A stretch of 6,100 nt of DNA from an uncultured archaeon (GCA_937890045.1 CALBXV010000339.1:1-6100), one strand, 5' to 3'. Numbered from the stretch's first letter, positions 1 through 6,100 are shown. The notes: a model not told the origin generated them from the sequence alone. A program made the numbers and translations.

Positions 1-6
1 ACTTTA

Positions 7-219
7 ATGGAAAGACTTAATAAAGCAGAATGGCTAGATTATATAGCCGAAGCGTCGATACATACGCTTCAGCAACTGCAAGACAAAGACACACAACTCA
101 CTGAAGAAGAATGGGCTTTAGCGGACTTGTGCGGAGGTTATATTCATATATATAACTTGGTAAAGAAGCATCGTCTAATCGATAAAACTATACTTCCTGA
201 AAGCGATACAATCCATTAG
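7..219 (+). CDS. Hypothetical protein upstream of terminase, possible small terminase subunit
   Basis: This short ORF encodes 70 residues with no motif I recognise. It is soluble-looking and mostly helical: a heptad-like stretch around residues 13-30 (several Leu and Gln) is followed by an acidic TEEEWALADL segment and a basic patch (KKHR, 53-56). There is no signal peptide or membrane segment. Only 6 nt precede the ATG and they hold no in-frame stop, so the true start may lie outside the window and no ribosome binding site can be judged. The position just before the large terminase gene is where many phages keep the small terminase subunit, which recognises the packaging site. However, 70 residues is short for that family and no helix-turn-helix is obvious, so that role is only a positional guess. 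The stop is 3 nt from the terminase ATG, so the two genes are probably translationally coupled. Confidence 0.65.
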   Translation: MERLNKAEWLDYIAEASIHTLQQLQDKDTQLTEEEWALADLCGGYIHIYNLVKKHRLIDKTILPESDTIH

Positions 220-222
220 AAA

Positions 223-1524
223 ATGCTAGAACTTAGTAGAAAAGATATTACTGCAAGTAATATTATGGATTACGGCTCAGCAGTACGTTTCCTTAAGCTC
301 CCTGTAGAAGGTTATTTAGACTTACTAAATATTGAACCTATCCCATCACAAATTGCACTAATTAATGCAATAAACAATCCAAAATATAGATTTGTATGTG
401 CAGCTTTATCTAGACGACAAGGTAAAACATATATTTCCAATGTAATTGGACAGTTGATGGCTTTAATTCCTAGTACGCATATTCTTTTAATGTCACCTAA
501 CTACTCTTTATCTCAAATTTCGTTTGATTTACAAAGAAACCTTATAAAACATTTTGATTTAGAAGTAACTAGGGATAATGCCAAGGAGAGAATAATTGAA
601 CTATCTAATGGTTCAACTATAAGAATGGGCTCAATTAATCAGGTAGACTCTTGTGTAGGTAGATCATATGATCTTATTATATTTGATGAAGCCGCTTTAG
701 TTGATGGTCGAGACGCTTTCAATATTGCACTCAGACCTACACTAGATAAAGAAAACAGTAAAGCATTATTCATATCTACCCCTCGAGGAAGAAATAATTG
801 GTTTGCAGACTTTTATAATAGAGGATATAACGATGAATACCCAGAATGGATTTCAATTAGAGCAAGTTATCACGAAAATCCGAGGCATAGTCCAACCGAT
901 ATCGTGGAAGCTAAAAAAACAATGTCAGAAGCAGAATTCAGTCAAGAATATCTCGCTGACTTTAATGTTTACGAAGGACAAGTTTGGAACTTTGATTACA
1001 AAGAATGTACTTCCGACCTTTCAGAGATTGATATTGCTAAAATGGATGTGTTTGCGGGGCTTGATGTCGGATACAAAGACCCAACAGCCTTTTGTGTAAT
1101 AGGGTATGAATGGGACAAACAAAAATATTATCTAATAGATGAGTATATGGATGCAGAAAGAACTACTGAACAACATGCTACTATAATTAGAGGGTTAATG
1201 GAAAAGTGGGATATAGATTGGATTTATATTGACTCTGCAGCCCAACAAACTAGATTTGACTTTGCACAGAATTTTGATATTTCAACAATCAATGCAAAAA
1301 AATCAATTTTGGACGGTATTGGACATGTAGCAGCAATAGTAGATAATAATAATTTAGTTGTAGATCAAAGATGCTCTCATGTTTTACAGGCATTAGACCA
1401 GTATCAGTGGGATCCAAATCCCAACTTGATGAGAGAAAAGCCTAAGCATAACGAGTACTCTCATATGGCAGACGCGCTTAGATATGCACTTTATACATTT
1501 GAGACTGTAGCCACAACTTTTTAA
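223..1524 (+). CDS. terL: Terminase large subunit (packaging ATPase and nuclease)
   Basis: This is the motor of DNA packaging: it docks on the portal, drives DNA into the prohead with ATP and cuts the concatemer. The 433 residues are a normal full length. The N-terminal ATPase shows a Walker A variant SRRQGKT (63-69, K68), Walker B LIIFDEA (151-157, D155 and E156) and the coupling motif FISTPRG (183-189). The C-terminal RNase H-like nuclease shows the expected three acidic positions: D281 in GLDVGYKDPTA, D337 in IYIDSAA, and D417 in HMADALRYAL. All key residues are present, so the enzyme looks intact. The ATG at 223 has no clear Shine-Dalgarno site and follows the preceding stop by 3 nt, so translation is likely coupled to the upstream ORF. 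An in-frame ATG at residue 15 is an alternative start with no better upstream site. Arginine is AGA or AGG in 19 of 23 codons. The identification is secure; the packaging type (cos or headful) cannot be read from it. Confidence 0.96.
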   Translation: MLELSRKDITASNIMDYGSAVRFLKLPVEGYLDLLNIEPIPSQIALINAINNPKYRFVCAALSRRQGKTYISNVIGQLMALIPSTHILLMSPNYSLSQISFDLQRNLIKHFDLEVTRDNAKERIIELSNGSTIRMGSINQVDSCVGRSYDLIIFDEAALVDGRDAFNIALRPTLDKENSKALFISTPRGRNNWFADFYNRGYNDEYPEWISIRASYHENPRHSPTDIVEAKKTMSEAEFSQEYLADFNVYEGQVWNFDYKECTSDLSEIDIAKMDVFAGLDVGYKDPTAFCVIGYEWDKQKYYLIDEYMDAERTTEQHATIIRGLMEKWDIDWIYIDSAAQQTRFDFAQNFDISTINAKKSILDGIGHVAAIVDNNNLVVDQRCSHVLQALDQYQWDPNPNLMREKPKHNEYSHMADALRYALYTFETVATTF

Positions 1525-1551
1525 ATAAGCACACCATGAAAAAAATTGTTC

Positions 1552-1580
1552 TTGACAAAAAGGTACTTTTTTAGTATAAT
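1552..1580 (+). promoter_or_regulatory. Consensus sigma70-type promoter
   Basis: A perfect -35 box TTGACA (1552-1557) and a perfect -10 box TATAAT (1575-1580) are separated by exactly 17 nt, the optimal spacing. This lies in the 76-nt gap after the terminase gene and points at the HNH, portal and capsid genes. Transcription would be expected to start near 1587-1588, leaving a leader of only about 13 nt before the ATG at 1601. The spacer holds a short perfect inverted repeat (1557-1562 and 1566-1571), listed separately. That start position is inferred from the usual distance to the -10 box. Confidence 0.85.
1557..1571. repeat. Inverted repeat inside the promoter spacer, possible operator
   Basis: AAAAAG (1557-1562) and CTTTTT (1566-1571) form a perfect 6-bp inverted repeat around the three bases GTA, lying between the -35 and -10 boxes. 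A repressor bound here would block RNA polymerase. The arms are mostly A and T runs, so chance or an A-tract effect on DNA bending are equally good explanations. No regulator gene is present in the window. Confidence 0.3.
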
Positions 1581-1600
1581 TATTATTAAGGCTGAAGTAT

Positions 1601-1978
1601 ATGAATCTTAAGAGAGACTTGGTTAAATATATAAGAGACAGAGCAAAGTCTAAGTATAAGAAAAATACCGAATGTTATATTTGTGGTAGTAAAGAAAGTT
1701 TAGACTTTCATCATTATTATAGTTTGACTGAATTACTTGAACGATGGATAGTAAAACATAATCTTAAGATCAATTCGGTCGAAGAAATAATGCAGATAAG
1801 AGATACGTTTATAGAAGAATACTCTAAAGAACTATTTGAAGATGCTGTGACTCTTTGTCATACTCACCACTTAAGATTACATTCAATATATGGAAAAAGA
1901 CCCAAAATGATAACTGCAAGAAAGCAGCCCAGATGGGTAGAGAAACAGAGAGATAAACATTATGGCTTGGTACGATAG
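1601..1978 (+). CDS. HNH-family endonuclease-like protein, probable packaging accessory
   Basis: The 125 residues carry a divergent HNH (beta-beta-alpha-metal) nuclease signature. A first zinc pair CYIC (C25, C28) is followed by DFHHY (H37, H38, one the likely general base). The second half is DAVTLCHTHHLRLH (81-94), where C86 and H89 replace the usual CxxC pair, D81 sits where Asn is usual, and H90 and H94 supply the final histidines. About 42 residues separate the two halves, more than in compact HNH proteins, and this helical, charged segment looks like an insertion. HNH proteins next to terminase genes are known packaging partners in some phages (HK97 gp74 is the studied example, stimulating terminase cutting), and this gene's place between terminase and portal supports that role. 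A free-standing homing endonuclease is the alternative. The start follows a weak AAGG (1588-1591) and the consensus promoter. The gene overlaps the portal gene by 17 nt, arguing that it is built into the operon. Confidence 0.8.
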   Translation: MNLKRDLVKYIRDRAKSKYKKNTECYICGSKESLDFHHYYSLTELLERWIVKHNLKINSVEEIMQIRDTFIEEYSKELFEDAVTLCHTHHLRLHSIYGKRPKMITARKQPRWVEKQRDKHYGLVR

Positions 1979-3179
1979 ATTTATTCCAGGTAGAATAGAA
2001 AAACTAAATCCAGCTCAACCTTTTATAGCGAGAGAAGAAGGATTTAATATAACTACTAGAGAAAATCCCATAAATTATCGAAACGCTTATGAGCAACAAG
2101 AAGTTGTAAATAGAGGCGTTAACATGATAGTTGATGATGTAGCTGAGATTCCCGTTGACGTGGGAGATAAAGTTGTAGGACTACAACCAGTCGTAAAAAA
2201 CATCCGAAGATCACGAGTTAATTCTCTACTAAACATTGAACCTAATCCATTTCAGGATATAAATTCATTTAAACGTAATCTTATTATCGATTTATTAATT
2301 GATGGTAATATTTTTGTATATTTCGATGGAATGCATTTATACCAATTACCTGCAGAAAACGTTGAAATAGAGTCACATGAGACTCAATACATAACTAAGT
2401 TTATTTATGAAGGACAAGTGGACTATTCTCCTAGTGAGATTATACATATAAAAGAAAATTCTTTTAATTCAATCTACAGGGGAGTTCCTAGATTAAAACC
2501 AGCATGGAGAACCATGCAACTTCTAGGAAGCATGAGAAACTTTCAAGATAACTTCTTTAAGAATGGAGCAGTACCAGGTTTAGTACTTAAAAGCCCAAAT
2601 ACTCTTAGTGAGAAGATTAAAGAAAGAATGTTGGCAGCTTGGAGGGTTAGATATAACCCAAATACAGGCGGAAGACGACCTTTAATCTTAGATGGTGGAC
2701 TTGAGATCGATAATTTAAATGAAGTAAACTTTAAAGATTTAGATTTTCAACCAAGTATTGTAGCGAATGAAAGAATTATTTTACAAGCATTGGGAATACC
2801 TCCACTTCTTTTAGATAGTGGAAACAATGCAAACATTAGACCAAATCATAGGTTATATTATTTAGAAACTATACTACCTATAATTAGGAAAATAAATTAC
2901 GCATTTGAAAGGTTTTTCGGATTTGACTTATTAGAAGATATAAGTAATATTCCAGCCTTACAACCAGAATTAAGGGATAAAGCTGCCTATTATACTACTT
3001 TAGTAAATGGCGGAATAATGAGTCCAAATGAAGCTAGAGATTCCATGAGAATGGAACCAGTTGAGGGACACGATGATTTAAGAGTTCCTGCAAATATAGC
3101 AGGAAGTGCAGCAAACCCAAGTGAAGGCGGAAGACCTTCAGAGGAAGAACAAAATGACACGAACGAAGAAAATAGTTAA
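1962..3179 (+). CDS. Portal protein, HK97 family
   Basis: Portal proteins form the dodecameric ring at the unique capsid vertex through which DNA enters and leaves, and they dock the terminase. The 405 residues match the HK97/SPP1-like portal family in length and pattern: an N-terminal arm, then NPFQDINSFKRNLIIDLLIDGN (95-116) with the following aromatic strand, a LYQLPAENVEI strand (126-136), PSEIIHIKE (157-165) leading into GVPRLKPA (174-181), the FQDNFFKNGAVPGLVL segment (194-209), and the late element NGGIMSPNEARDSMRMEPVEG (349-369), a hallmark of this family. The last 25 residues are acidic and Ser/Glu/Asn-rich, probably disordered. The ATG at 1962 lies inside the end of the HNH gene; a purine-rich AGAGAGA (1947-1953) is the only candidate ribosome site, so coupling to the HNH gene is likely. 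The 3' end overlaps the next small gene by 26 nt if that gene starts at 3154. Confidence 0.94.
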   Translation: MAWYDRFIPGRIEKLNPAQPFIAREEGFNITTRENPINYRNAYEQQEVVNRGVNMIVDDVAEIPVDVGDKVVGLQPVVKNIRRSRVNSLLNIEPNPFQDINSFKRNLIIDLLIDGNIFVYFDGMHLYQLPAENVEIESHETQYITKFIYEGQVDYSPSEIIHIKENSFNSIYRGVPRLKPAWRTMQLLGSMRNFQDNFFKNGAVPGLVLKSPNTLSEKIKERMLAAWRVRYNPNTGGRRPLILDGGLEIDNLNEVNFKDLDFQPSIVANERIILQALGIPPLLLDSGNNANIRPNHRLYYLETILPIIRKINYAFERFFGFDLLEDISNIPALQPELRDKAAYYTTLVNGGIMSPNEARDSMRMEPVEGHDDLRVPANIAGSAANPSEGGRPSEEEQNDTNEENS

Positions 3180-3444
3180 ATCAGTAGCTGAATATTTTGC
3201 CAAAAAAGGTGAAATTATGAACATGAAAACTTATATTGCACAAGATGATGCTCCACATAGAGCAAGAGCAATTAGAAAGTTAACAGGTTCATGGGCTAGA
3301 ATGATACAAATAATTAAGGTGAATTTTCCAGAGGAATACGAGAAGGCTACTAAGCCTGCTCCAGCACCTAAGCCTTCTGCTAAGCCAAAATTTAAGGCAA
3401 AACCAAAAATTAAGGCTAATTCAGCAGGAAAAAAGGGGAAATAA
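3154..3444 (+). CDS. Small basic protein with Lys/Pro/Ala-rich tail, function unknown
   Basis: I do not recognise this family. From the ATG at 3154 it has 96 residues. The first 65 look folded and helical (around VAEYFAKKG, then DDAPHRARAIRKLTGSWARMIQIIKVNFPEEYEKA). The last 30 (67-96) are almost only Lys, Pro, Ala, Ser and Gly with repeated AKPK(F/I)K units, a disordered strongly basic tail that could bind DNA or the acidic coiled coil of the capsid delta domain. I chose 3154 because GAGGAA (3141-3146) lies at good distance. A second start at 3217 (75 residues) has an equally good AAGGTG (3206-3211) and would remove the overlap with the portal gene, so the start is uncertain. A GTG at 3106 extends the frame but its upstream AGGAA is too close to act. 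It sits between portal and protease, a slot often used for small head proteins. The stop directly abuts the next ATG. Confidence 0.75.
   Translation: MTRTKKIVKSVAEYFAKKGEIMNMKTYIAQDDAPHRARAIRKLTGSWARMIQIIKVNFPEEYEKATKPAPAPKPSAKPKFKAKPKIKANSAGKKGK
3379..3414 (+). repeat. Two 18-nt tandem units coding AKPKFK / AKPKIK
   Basis: Positions 3379-3396 and 3397-3414 are direct tandem copies that match at 15 of 18 bases and encode AKPKFK and AKPKIK in the basic tail of the small protein. A looser Pro/Ala/Lys repeat lies just upstream (about 3352-3381). The unit is a multiple of 3, so copy number can change without breaking the frame. Confidence 0.7.
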
Positions 3445-5457
3445 ATGAATAAAATTTTTAATCTAACATCTAATTTTAAAGCAGTAAGCGAAAACGAAGA
3501 TGGTAGCGTAAGTATAAAAGGTTACGCTAGCACTAAAGATCAAGATAGAGCTGGAGATATTATAAATCCTGATGCTTGGTCGAAAGGTGGAATAGGGGAT
3601 TATGAAAATAATCCTATAATCCTTTTTAACCATGATTATCATAATCCTATCGGTAAAACAACTGAGTTAGGTGTTGATGATATTGGATTAAAGATAAAAG
3701 GGAAAATATCTCAATCAGCTGGAAAAATTAGAGATTTAATTAAAGAAGGTGTTCTTGGAGCTTTTAGCGTTGGTTTCCGAGTCAAGGATGCTGATTATAT
3801 AGAGGAAACCGACGGCTATAGAATCAAGGACGCAGAATTGTTTGAAATTAGTGTGGTATCAGTACCCGCTAATCAAGCAGCGACCTTCTCTGTGGCAAAG
3901 GCTTTCGATTCTGATGATGAATATCAGGATTGGAAATCTAACTTTGTCAAACCTGGTCAATCTATTAATATAGACTCACCAGAAGCAACAGTCAAACAGA
4001 CTGTACTCAAGGAAACGAAAATGTCTGATACAAAAGAAAATTTCGATCTTGAAGAGTTTGCTAAAGAAGTGGCACAAAAAACGGCTGCAACTATTGCTAT
4101 GCAACATGCAGAGCAAAAAGCTAAAGCGGAAGCTGAAGCTCAAGAAGCCGCAGAAAACGAAGCCGCTGCTAAAGTAGAAATTCAAGAAAAGAAAGCACAG
4201 GTAGAAAGTATTGTTAAAGCAGGAACTGAAGGAGCAGAACGATTAGTATCTGATCTAGAAGGACGTGTTGACGAAAACTATTCAAACCTAGAACAAGTTG
4301 TAGAAGAGCTAAAAGATGAATTGAAAACCAAGTCAGAAGAAATCATGAATATTCGTGAATCTAAAAGAACTTTCTCCAATAAAGGAGAGAAAAAGGGCTT
4401 TTATAATGAACAAGATATTAATGATGCATGGCTCTTGGGTAAAGCATTAGGTAAACCTATCGAAGATACCGATTACGGTAAATCCGTTATGGAAAAACAG
4501 AATGCACACTCAGGTGTAGGTGTTTCATCTGCCGATTTCGAGCAAGAAGTTTCAACAAACGTAGAACGAGATATTCAAAATCAATTGATTATCGCTCCTA
4601 TGTTTAGCGAAATTGCAATGAATGCAGCTACCATGATCCTTCCTGTCCTTCCAGATGCAGGTTACGCAGAATTTCAAAGTAACCAAACAGCATCGGGCTC
4701 TAGCCCACATGGAAACTTGGCAGAAAGAGGCGATACTTATGGATCAGCCTATGGTGGTATAGATTTAACAGAAAGATCATTGACAACTAAGAAATTGATT
4801 TCACAATCATATCTTGGTAACGAAACTGAAGAAGATGCAATTATGCCTGTTCTTCCATTAATTCGTGAATCAATGATTCGTTCACACGCTAGATCTATCG
4901 AAAGCGGACTTTTAGTTGGAAACCTCGCAGACGGACCATTTGGAACAAGTGGTGCATGTTTTGATGGACTTATTTCTCTCGCATCAGCGGATAGTGATAA
5001 GACTCAATCAACAACTGCATTTGCAAGTGAATCCCTTACAGCAGCTAATCTATTAGCAGCACGTAAGAATATGGGCAAATATGGTGTTAACGCAGCAGAT
5101 GTTGTTTATATTGTCAACCAAACTGAGTGGTTCAATTTAATGGACGACGCTGAATTTCAAGATGTCAACTTAGTTGGCGAAAGTTTAGCTTCTAAAGTTA
5201 AAGGATCAGTTGGAACGGTTTATGGTTCTCCAGTTGTTCTATGCGATGAATTCGCAACCCCTGCTGTAGGTAAATACTACGCTGTAGCAGTCAACCCTAA
5301 GATGTTCATTAAAGGACGTCTAAGAGGAATGACAATTGAAAGCGACTATGAAGTTGCTAACCAACGCCGAGTACTTGTTGCGTCTCAAAGAATTGGCTTT
5401 ATCGATATAATCGATGCAGCTACTTCTAAGTGGGCACTACAATACAAAGCATCTTAA
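3445..5457 (+). CDS. Fused prohead protease and HK97-type major capsid protein
   Basis: One unbroken 670-residue frame joins two usually separate head proteins. Residues 1-153 form an HK97-type prohead protease (herpesvirus assemblin-like serine protease): GYASTKDQDRAGDII (26-40), LFNHDYHNPIG (60-70) with probable catalytic H63, GAFSVGF (105-111) with probable nucleophile S108, and ELFEISVVSVPAN (131-143). Residues 154-192 look like a linker. Residues 193-305 are a charged, Ala/Glu/Lys-rich coiled coil, the expected delta or scaffold domain. Residues about 310-670 are the HK97-fold capsid, including the GDTYGSAYGG loop (429-438), LTTKKLISQSYL (446-457) and the C-terminal FIKGRLRGMTIESDYE region with a final GFIDIIDAATSKW. 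Processing probably cuts near 305-320. AAGGGG (3433-3438) lies 6 nt before the ATG, and the previous stop abuts it. A second good ribosome site and ATG at 4021 would give a separate 478-residue capsid precursor. Arginine codons shift from mainly AGA to mainly CGN in the capsid part, as expected for high expression. Confidence 0.93.
   Translation: MNKIFNLTSNFKAVSENEDGSVSIKGYASTKDQDRAGDIINPDAWSKGGIGDYENNPIILFNHDYHNPIGKTTELGVDDIGLKIKGKISQSAGKIRDLIKEGVLGAFSVGFRVKDADYIEETDGYRIKDAELFEISVVSVPANQAATFSVAKAFDSDDEYQDWKSNFVKPGQSINIDSPEATVKQTVLKETKMSDTKENFDLEEFAKEVAQKTAATIAMQHAEQKAKAEAEAQEAAENEAAAKVEIQEKKAQVESIVKAGTEGAERLVSDLEGRVDENYSNLEQVVEELKDELKTKSEEIMNIRESKRTFSNKGEKKGFYNEQDINDAWLLGKALGKPIEDTDYGKSVMEKQNAHSGVGVSSADFEQEVSTNVERDIQNQLIIAPMFSEIAMNAATMILPVLPDAGYAEFQSNQTASGSSPHGNLAERGDTYGSAYGGIDLTERSLTTKKLISQSYLGNETEEDAIMPVLPLIRESMIRSHARSIESGLLVGNLADGPFGTSGACFDGLISLASADSDKTQSTTAFASESLTAANLLAARKNMGKYGVNAADVVYIVNQTEWFNLMDDAEFQDVNLVGESLASKVKGSVGTVYGSPVVLCDEFATPAVGKYYAVAVNPKMFIKGRLRGMTIESDYEVANQRRVLVASQRIGFIDIIDAATSKWALQYKAS
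4009..4023 (+). promoter_or_regulatory. Internal ribosome binding site and start codon for a separate capsid precursor
   Basis: AAGGAA (4009-4014) lies 6 nt before an in-frame ATG at 4021, inside the protease-capsid frame. The ATG is codon 193, exactly where the protease linker ends and the delta coiled coil begins, and the sequence that follows (MSDTKENF) reads like a natural capsid start. Its strength and spacing match those of the site used by the full-length protein. The predicted product is residues 193-670, 478 residues, of normal size for an HK97-type capsid precursor. Internal use is inferred, by analogy with lambda, where scaffold Nu3 starts inside protease gene C in the same frame. 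Confidence 0.6.
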
Positions 5458-5465
5458 AGCTGGGT

Positions 5466-5496
5466 AATCTGGGAGGTTATTGCCTCCCAGATTTTT
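5466..5496 (+). terminator. Intrinsic terminator after the capsid gene
   Basis: AATCTGGGAGG (5466-5476) pairs perfectly with CCTCCCAGATT (5483-5493), an 11-bp stem with a 6-nt loop (5477-5482), followed by a T run (5492-5496). It starts 9 nt after the capsid stop and is a + strand terminator; the minus strand has no T run on the other side. The next gene's ribosome site begins at 5497, leaving no room for a promoter, so downstream genes must depend on read-through or antitermination. Confidence 0.85.
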
Positions 5497-5507
5497 AGGA
5501 AAAATAA

Positions 5508-6100
5508 ATGAATTTAATTACTACTCAAGAGTACAAAACTTACAAAAAGATAGAGCATAATAAAGATGATAATCAATTAAATGTTTTAGTTTCTGCTGTA
5601 AGTGCATTAGTCAAAACATATACTGGAAATTCAATAATAGACTATGCTGTAGCTAATAAAGTAGAGAACTTTGATATTCATGATAATTATACCTCAGAAT
5701 TATTTTTAACAGAATCACCACTTACTAGTGTTGGACTATTACAGGAAAGAGATTCAATAGCTAATAGCTATACGACTTTAACTGAAAATACTGACTATTA
5801 TGTGGATGCGGAGCATGATCGAGTTTATAGAATAAATGGTGATGCAGGTATTAAATATTTTCCAAAAGGCTTTGCAGCCGTCAAAGTCACGTATCGCGCA
5901 GGTTACGAAATTTGTCCTGAAGATTTAAAACTGGCAATCTATGATCTTATTACTTATTATCTTAAAGAAGAATATAAGGGTAGAAGATCGATGGCAGGTG
6001 CTACACTTCAGAATGAAGCGTCGACCACTATCAGAGATGATATTGGCTTCCCCGACCATATCAAGCGCGTCTTAGATATGTATAAAATAATAGATGTAAT
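5508..6100 (+). CDS. Head-tail connector protein, gp6-like, partial at the right edge
   Basis: An open frame from the ATG at 5508 runs 197 codons to the window edge without a stop, so the C terminus is missing. The pattern is that of the HK97 gp6/SPP1 gp15-like connectors, which form the ring under the portal that joins head to tail and closes the DNA channel. Seen are the N-terminal ITTQEYKTY followed by a DDNQLNVLVSAVSALVKTYTG helix pair (20-40), a strand-rich middle (about 50-130) ending in AVKVTYRAGYE (124-134), and the family's typical CPEDLKLAIYDLITYYLKEEY helix (136-156). AGGA (5497-5500) lies 7 nt before the ATG. Its place right after the capsid gene is the usual one for this family. 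The terminator hairpin just upstream should lower its expression compared with the capsid, which suits a ring protein needed in about a dozen copies. Confidence 0.85.
   Translation, partial: MNLITTQEYKTYKKIEHNKDDNQLNVLVSAVSALVKTYTGNSIIDYAVANKVENFDIHDNYTSELFLTESPLTSVGLLQERDSIANSYTTLTENTDYYVDAEHDRVYRINGDAGIKYFPKGFAAVKVTYRAGYEICPEDLKLAIYDLITYYLKEEYKGRRSMAGATLQNEASTTIRDDIGFPDHIKRVLDMYKIIDV

Noticed and set aside
803..1099. 98-codon + strand open frame inside the terminase gene
   Set aside because: It lies wholly within a well-supported terminase frame spanning the nuclease motifs, has no recognisable domain, and is best explained as a shadow of AT-rich coding DNA.
223..1524. Possible packaging ATPase defect because Walker A reads SRRQGKT rather than GxxxxGK(T/S)
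   Set aside because: Terminase large subunits often lack the first glycine; the invariant GKT and all other motifs are intact.
1536..1574. 12-codon ORF (MKKIVLDKKVLF) overlapping the promoter
   Set aside because: There is no ribosome site, it would lie mostly upstream of the predicted transcript start, and it ends inside the promoter; likely chance.
3106..3153. GTG-started extension of the small basic protein
   Set aside because: The upstream AGGAA abuts the GTG, too close to serve, and the added 16 residues lie in the portal gene's other frame; the ATG at 3154 has a far better site.
3976..4185. 69-codon minus-strand open frame opposite the capsid coiled coil
   Set aside because: Its Phe/Ser/Cys-rich translation is the antisense of Lys/Glu/Ala-rich coding sequence, and no other gene is on that strand.
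1..6100. CRISPR array, tRNA, insertion sequence, attachment site or defence system
   Set aside because: No regularly spaced repeats, cloverleaf-like segments, transposase motifs or defence-gene domains were found on either strand; nearly all the window is accounted for by head and packaging genes.

Overview
The window is the head-assembly and DNA-packaging module of a tailed double-stranded DNA bacteriophage or prophage with an HK97-type capsid. All genes lie on the + strand. The DNA is visibly AT-rich, arginine is mostly AGA outside the capsid region, and there are clear Shine-Dalgarno sites plus one perfect sigma70-type promoter. This suggests a low-GC bacterial host with a standard sigma70 system. 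I cannot name the host or phage. No integrase, repressor or host gene is present, so lytic phage and prophage cannot be told apart.

Layout: a short acidic ORF of unknown function (7-219, possibly incomplete at its 5' end) comes first, followed after 3 nt by the large terminase subunit (223-1524). A 76-nt gap carries a consensus promoter. Next come an HNH-family nuclease-like protein (1601-1978), the portal (1962-3179, overlapping the HNH gene by 17 nt), a small basic protein with a Lys/Pro/Ala tail (3154-3444), a single long ORF that joins the prohead protease to the major capsid protein (3445-5457), an intrinsic terminator hairpin (5466-5496), and a head-tail connector of the gp6 type that runs off the right edge (5508 to end).

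Together these genes build and fill the head. The portal sits at one capsid vertex and nucleates assembly. The capsid subunits carry an N-terminal coiled-coil delta/scaffold domain, which the fused herpesvirus-like serine protease would remove. The terminase translocates and cuts DNA, probably helped by the HNH protein, and the connector joins the filled head to the tail. No separate scaffold gene is seen, which fits the delta domain doing that job.

The most notable points are: the protease-capsid fusion with a well-formed internal ribosome binding site and ATG exactly at the protease/capsid junction, predicting two products from one frame; the perfect promoter with a very short leader and an inverted repeat in its spacer, placed between terminase and the structural genes; and the strong terminator directly behind the capsid gene. 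The gene families are all known. I see no evidence for a defence system, CRISPR array, tRNA or mobile element.
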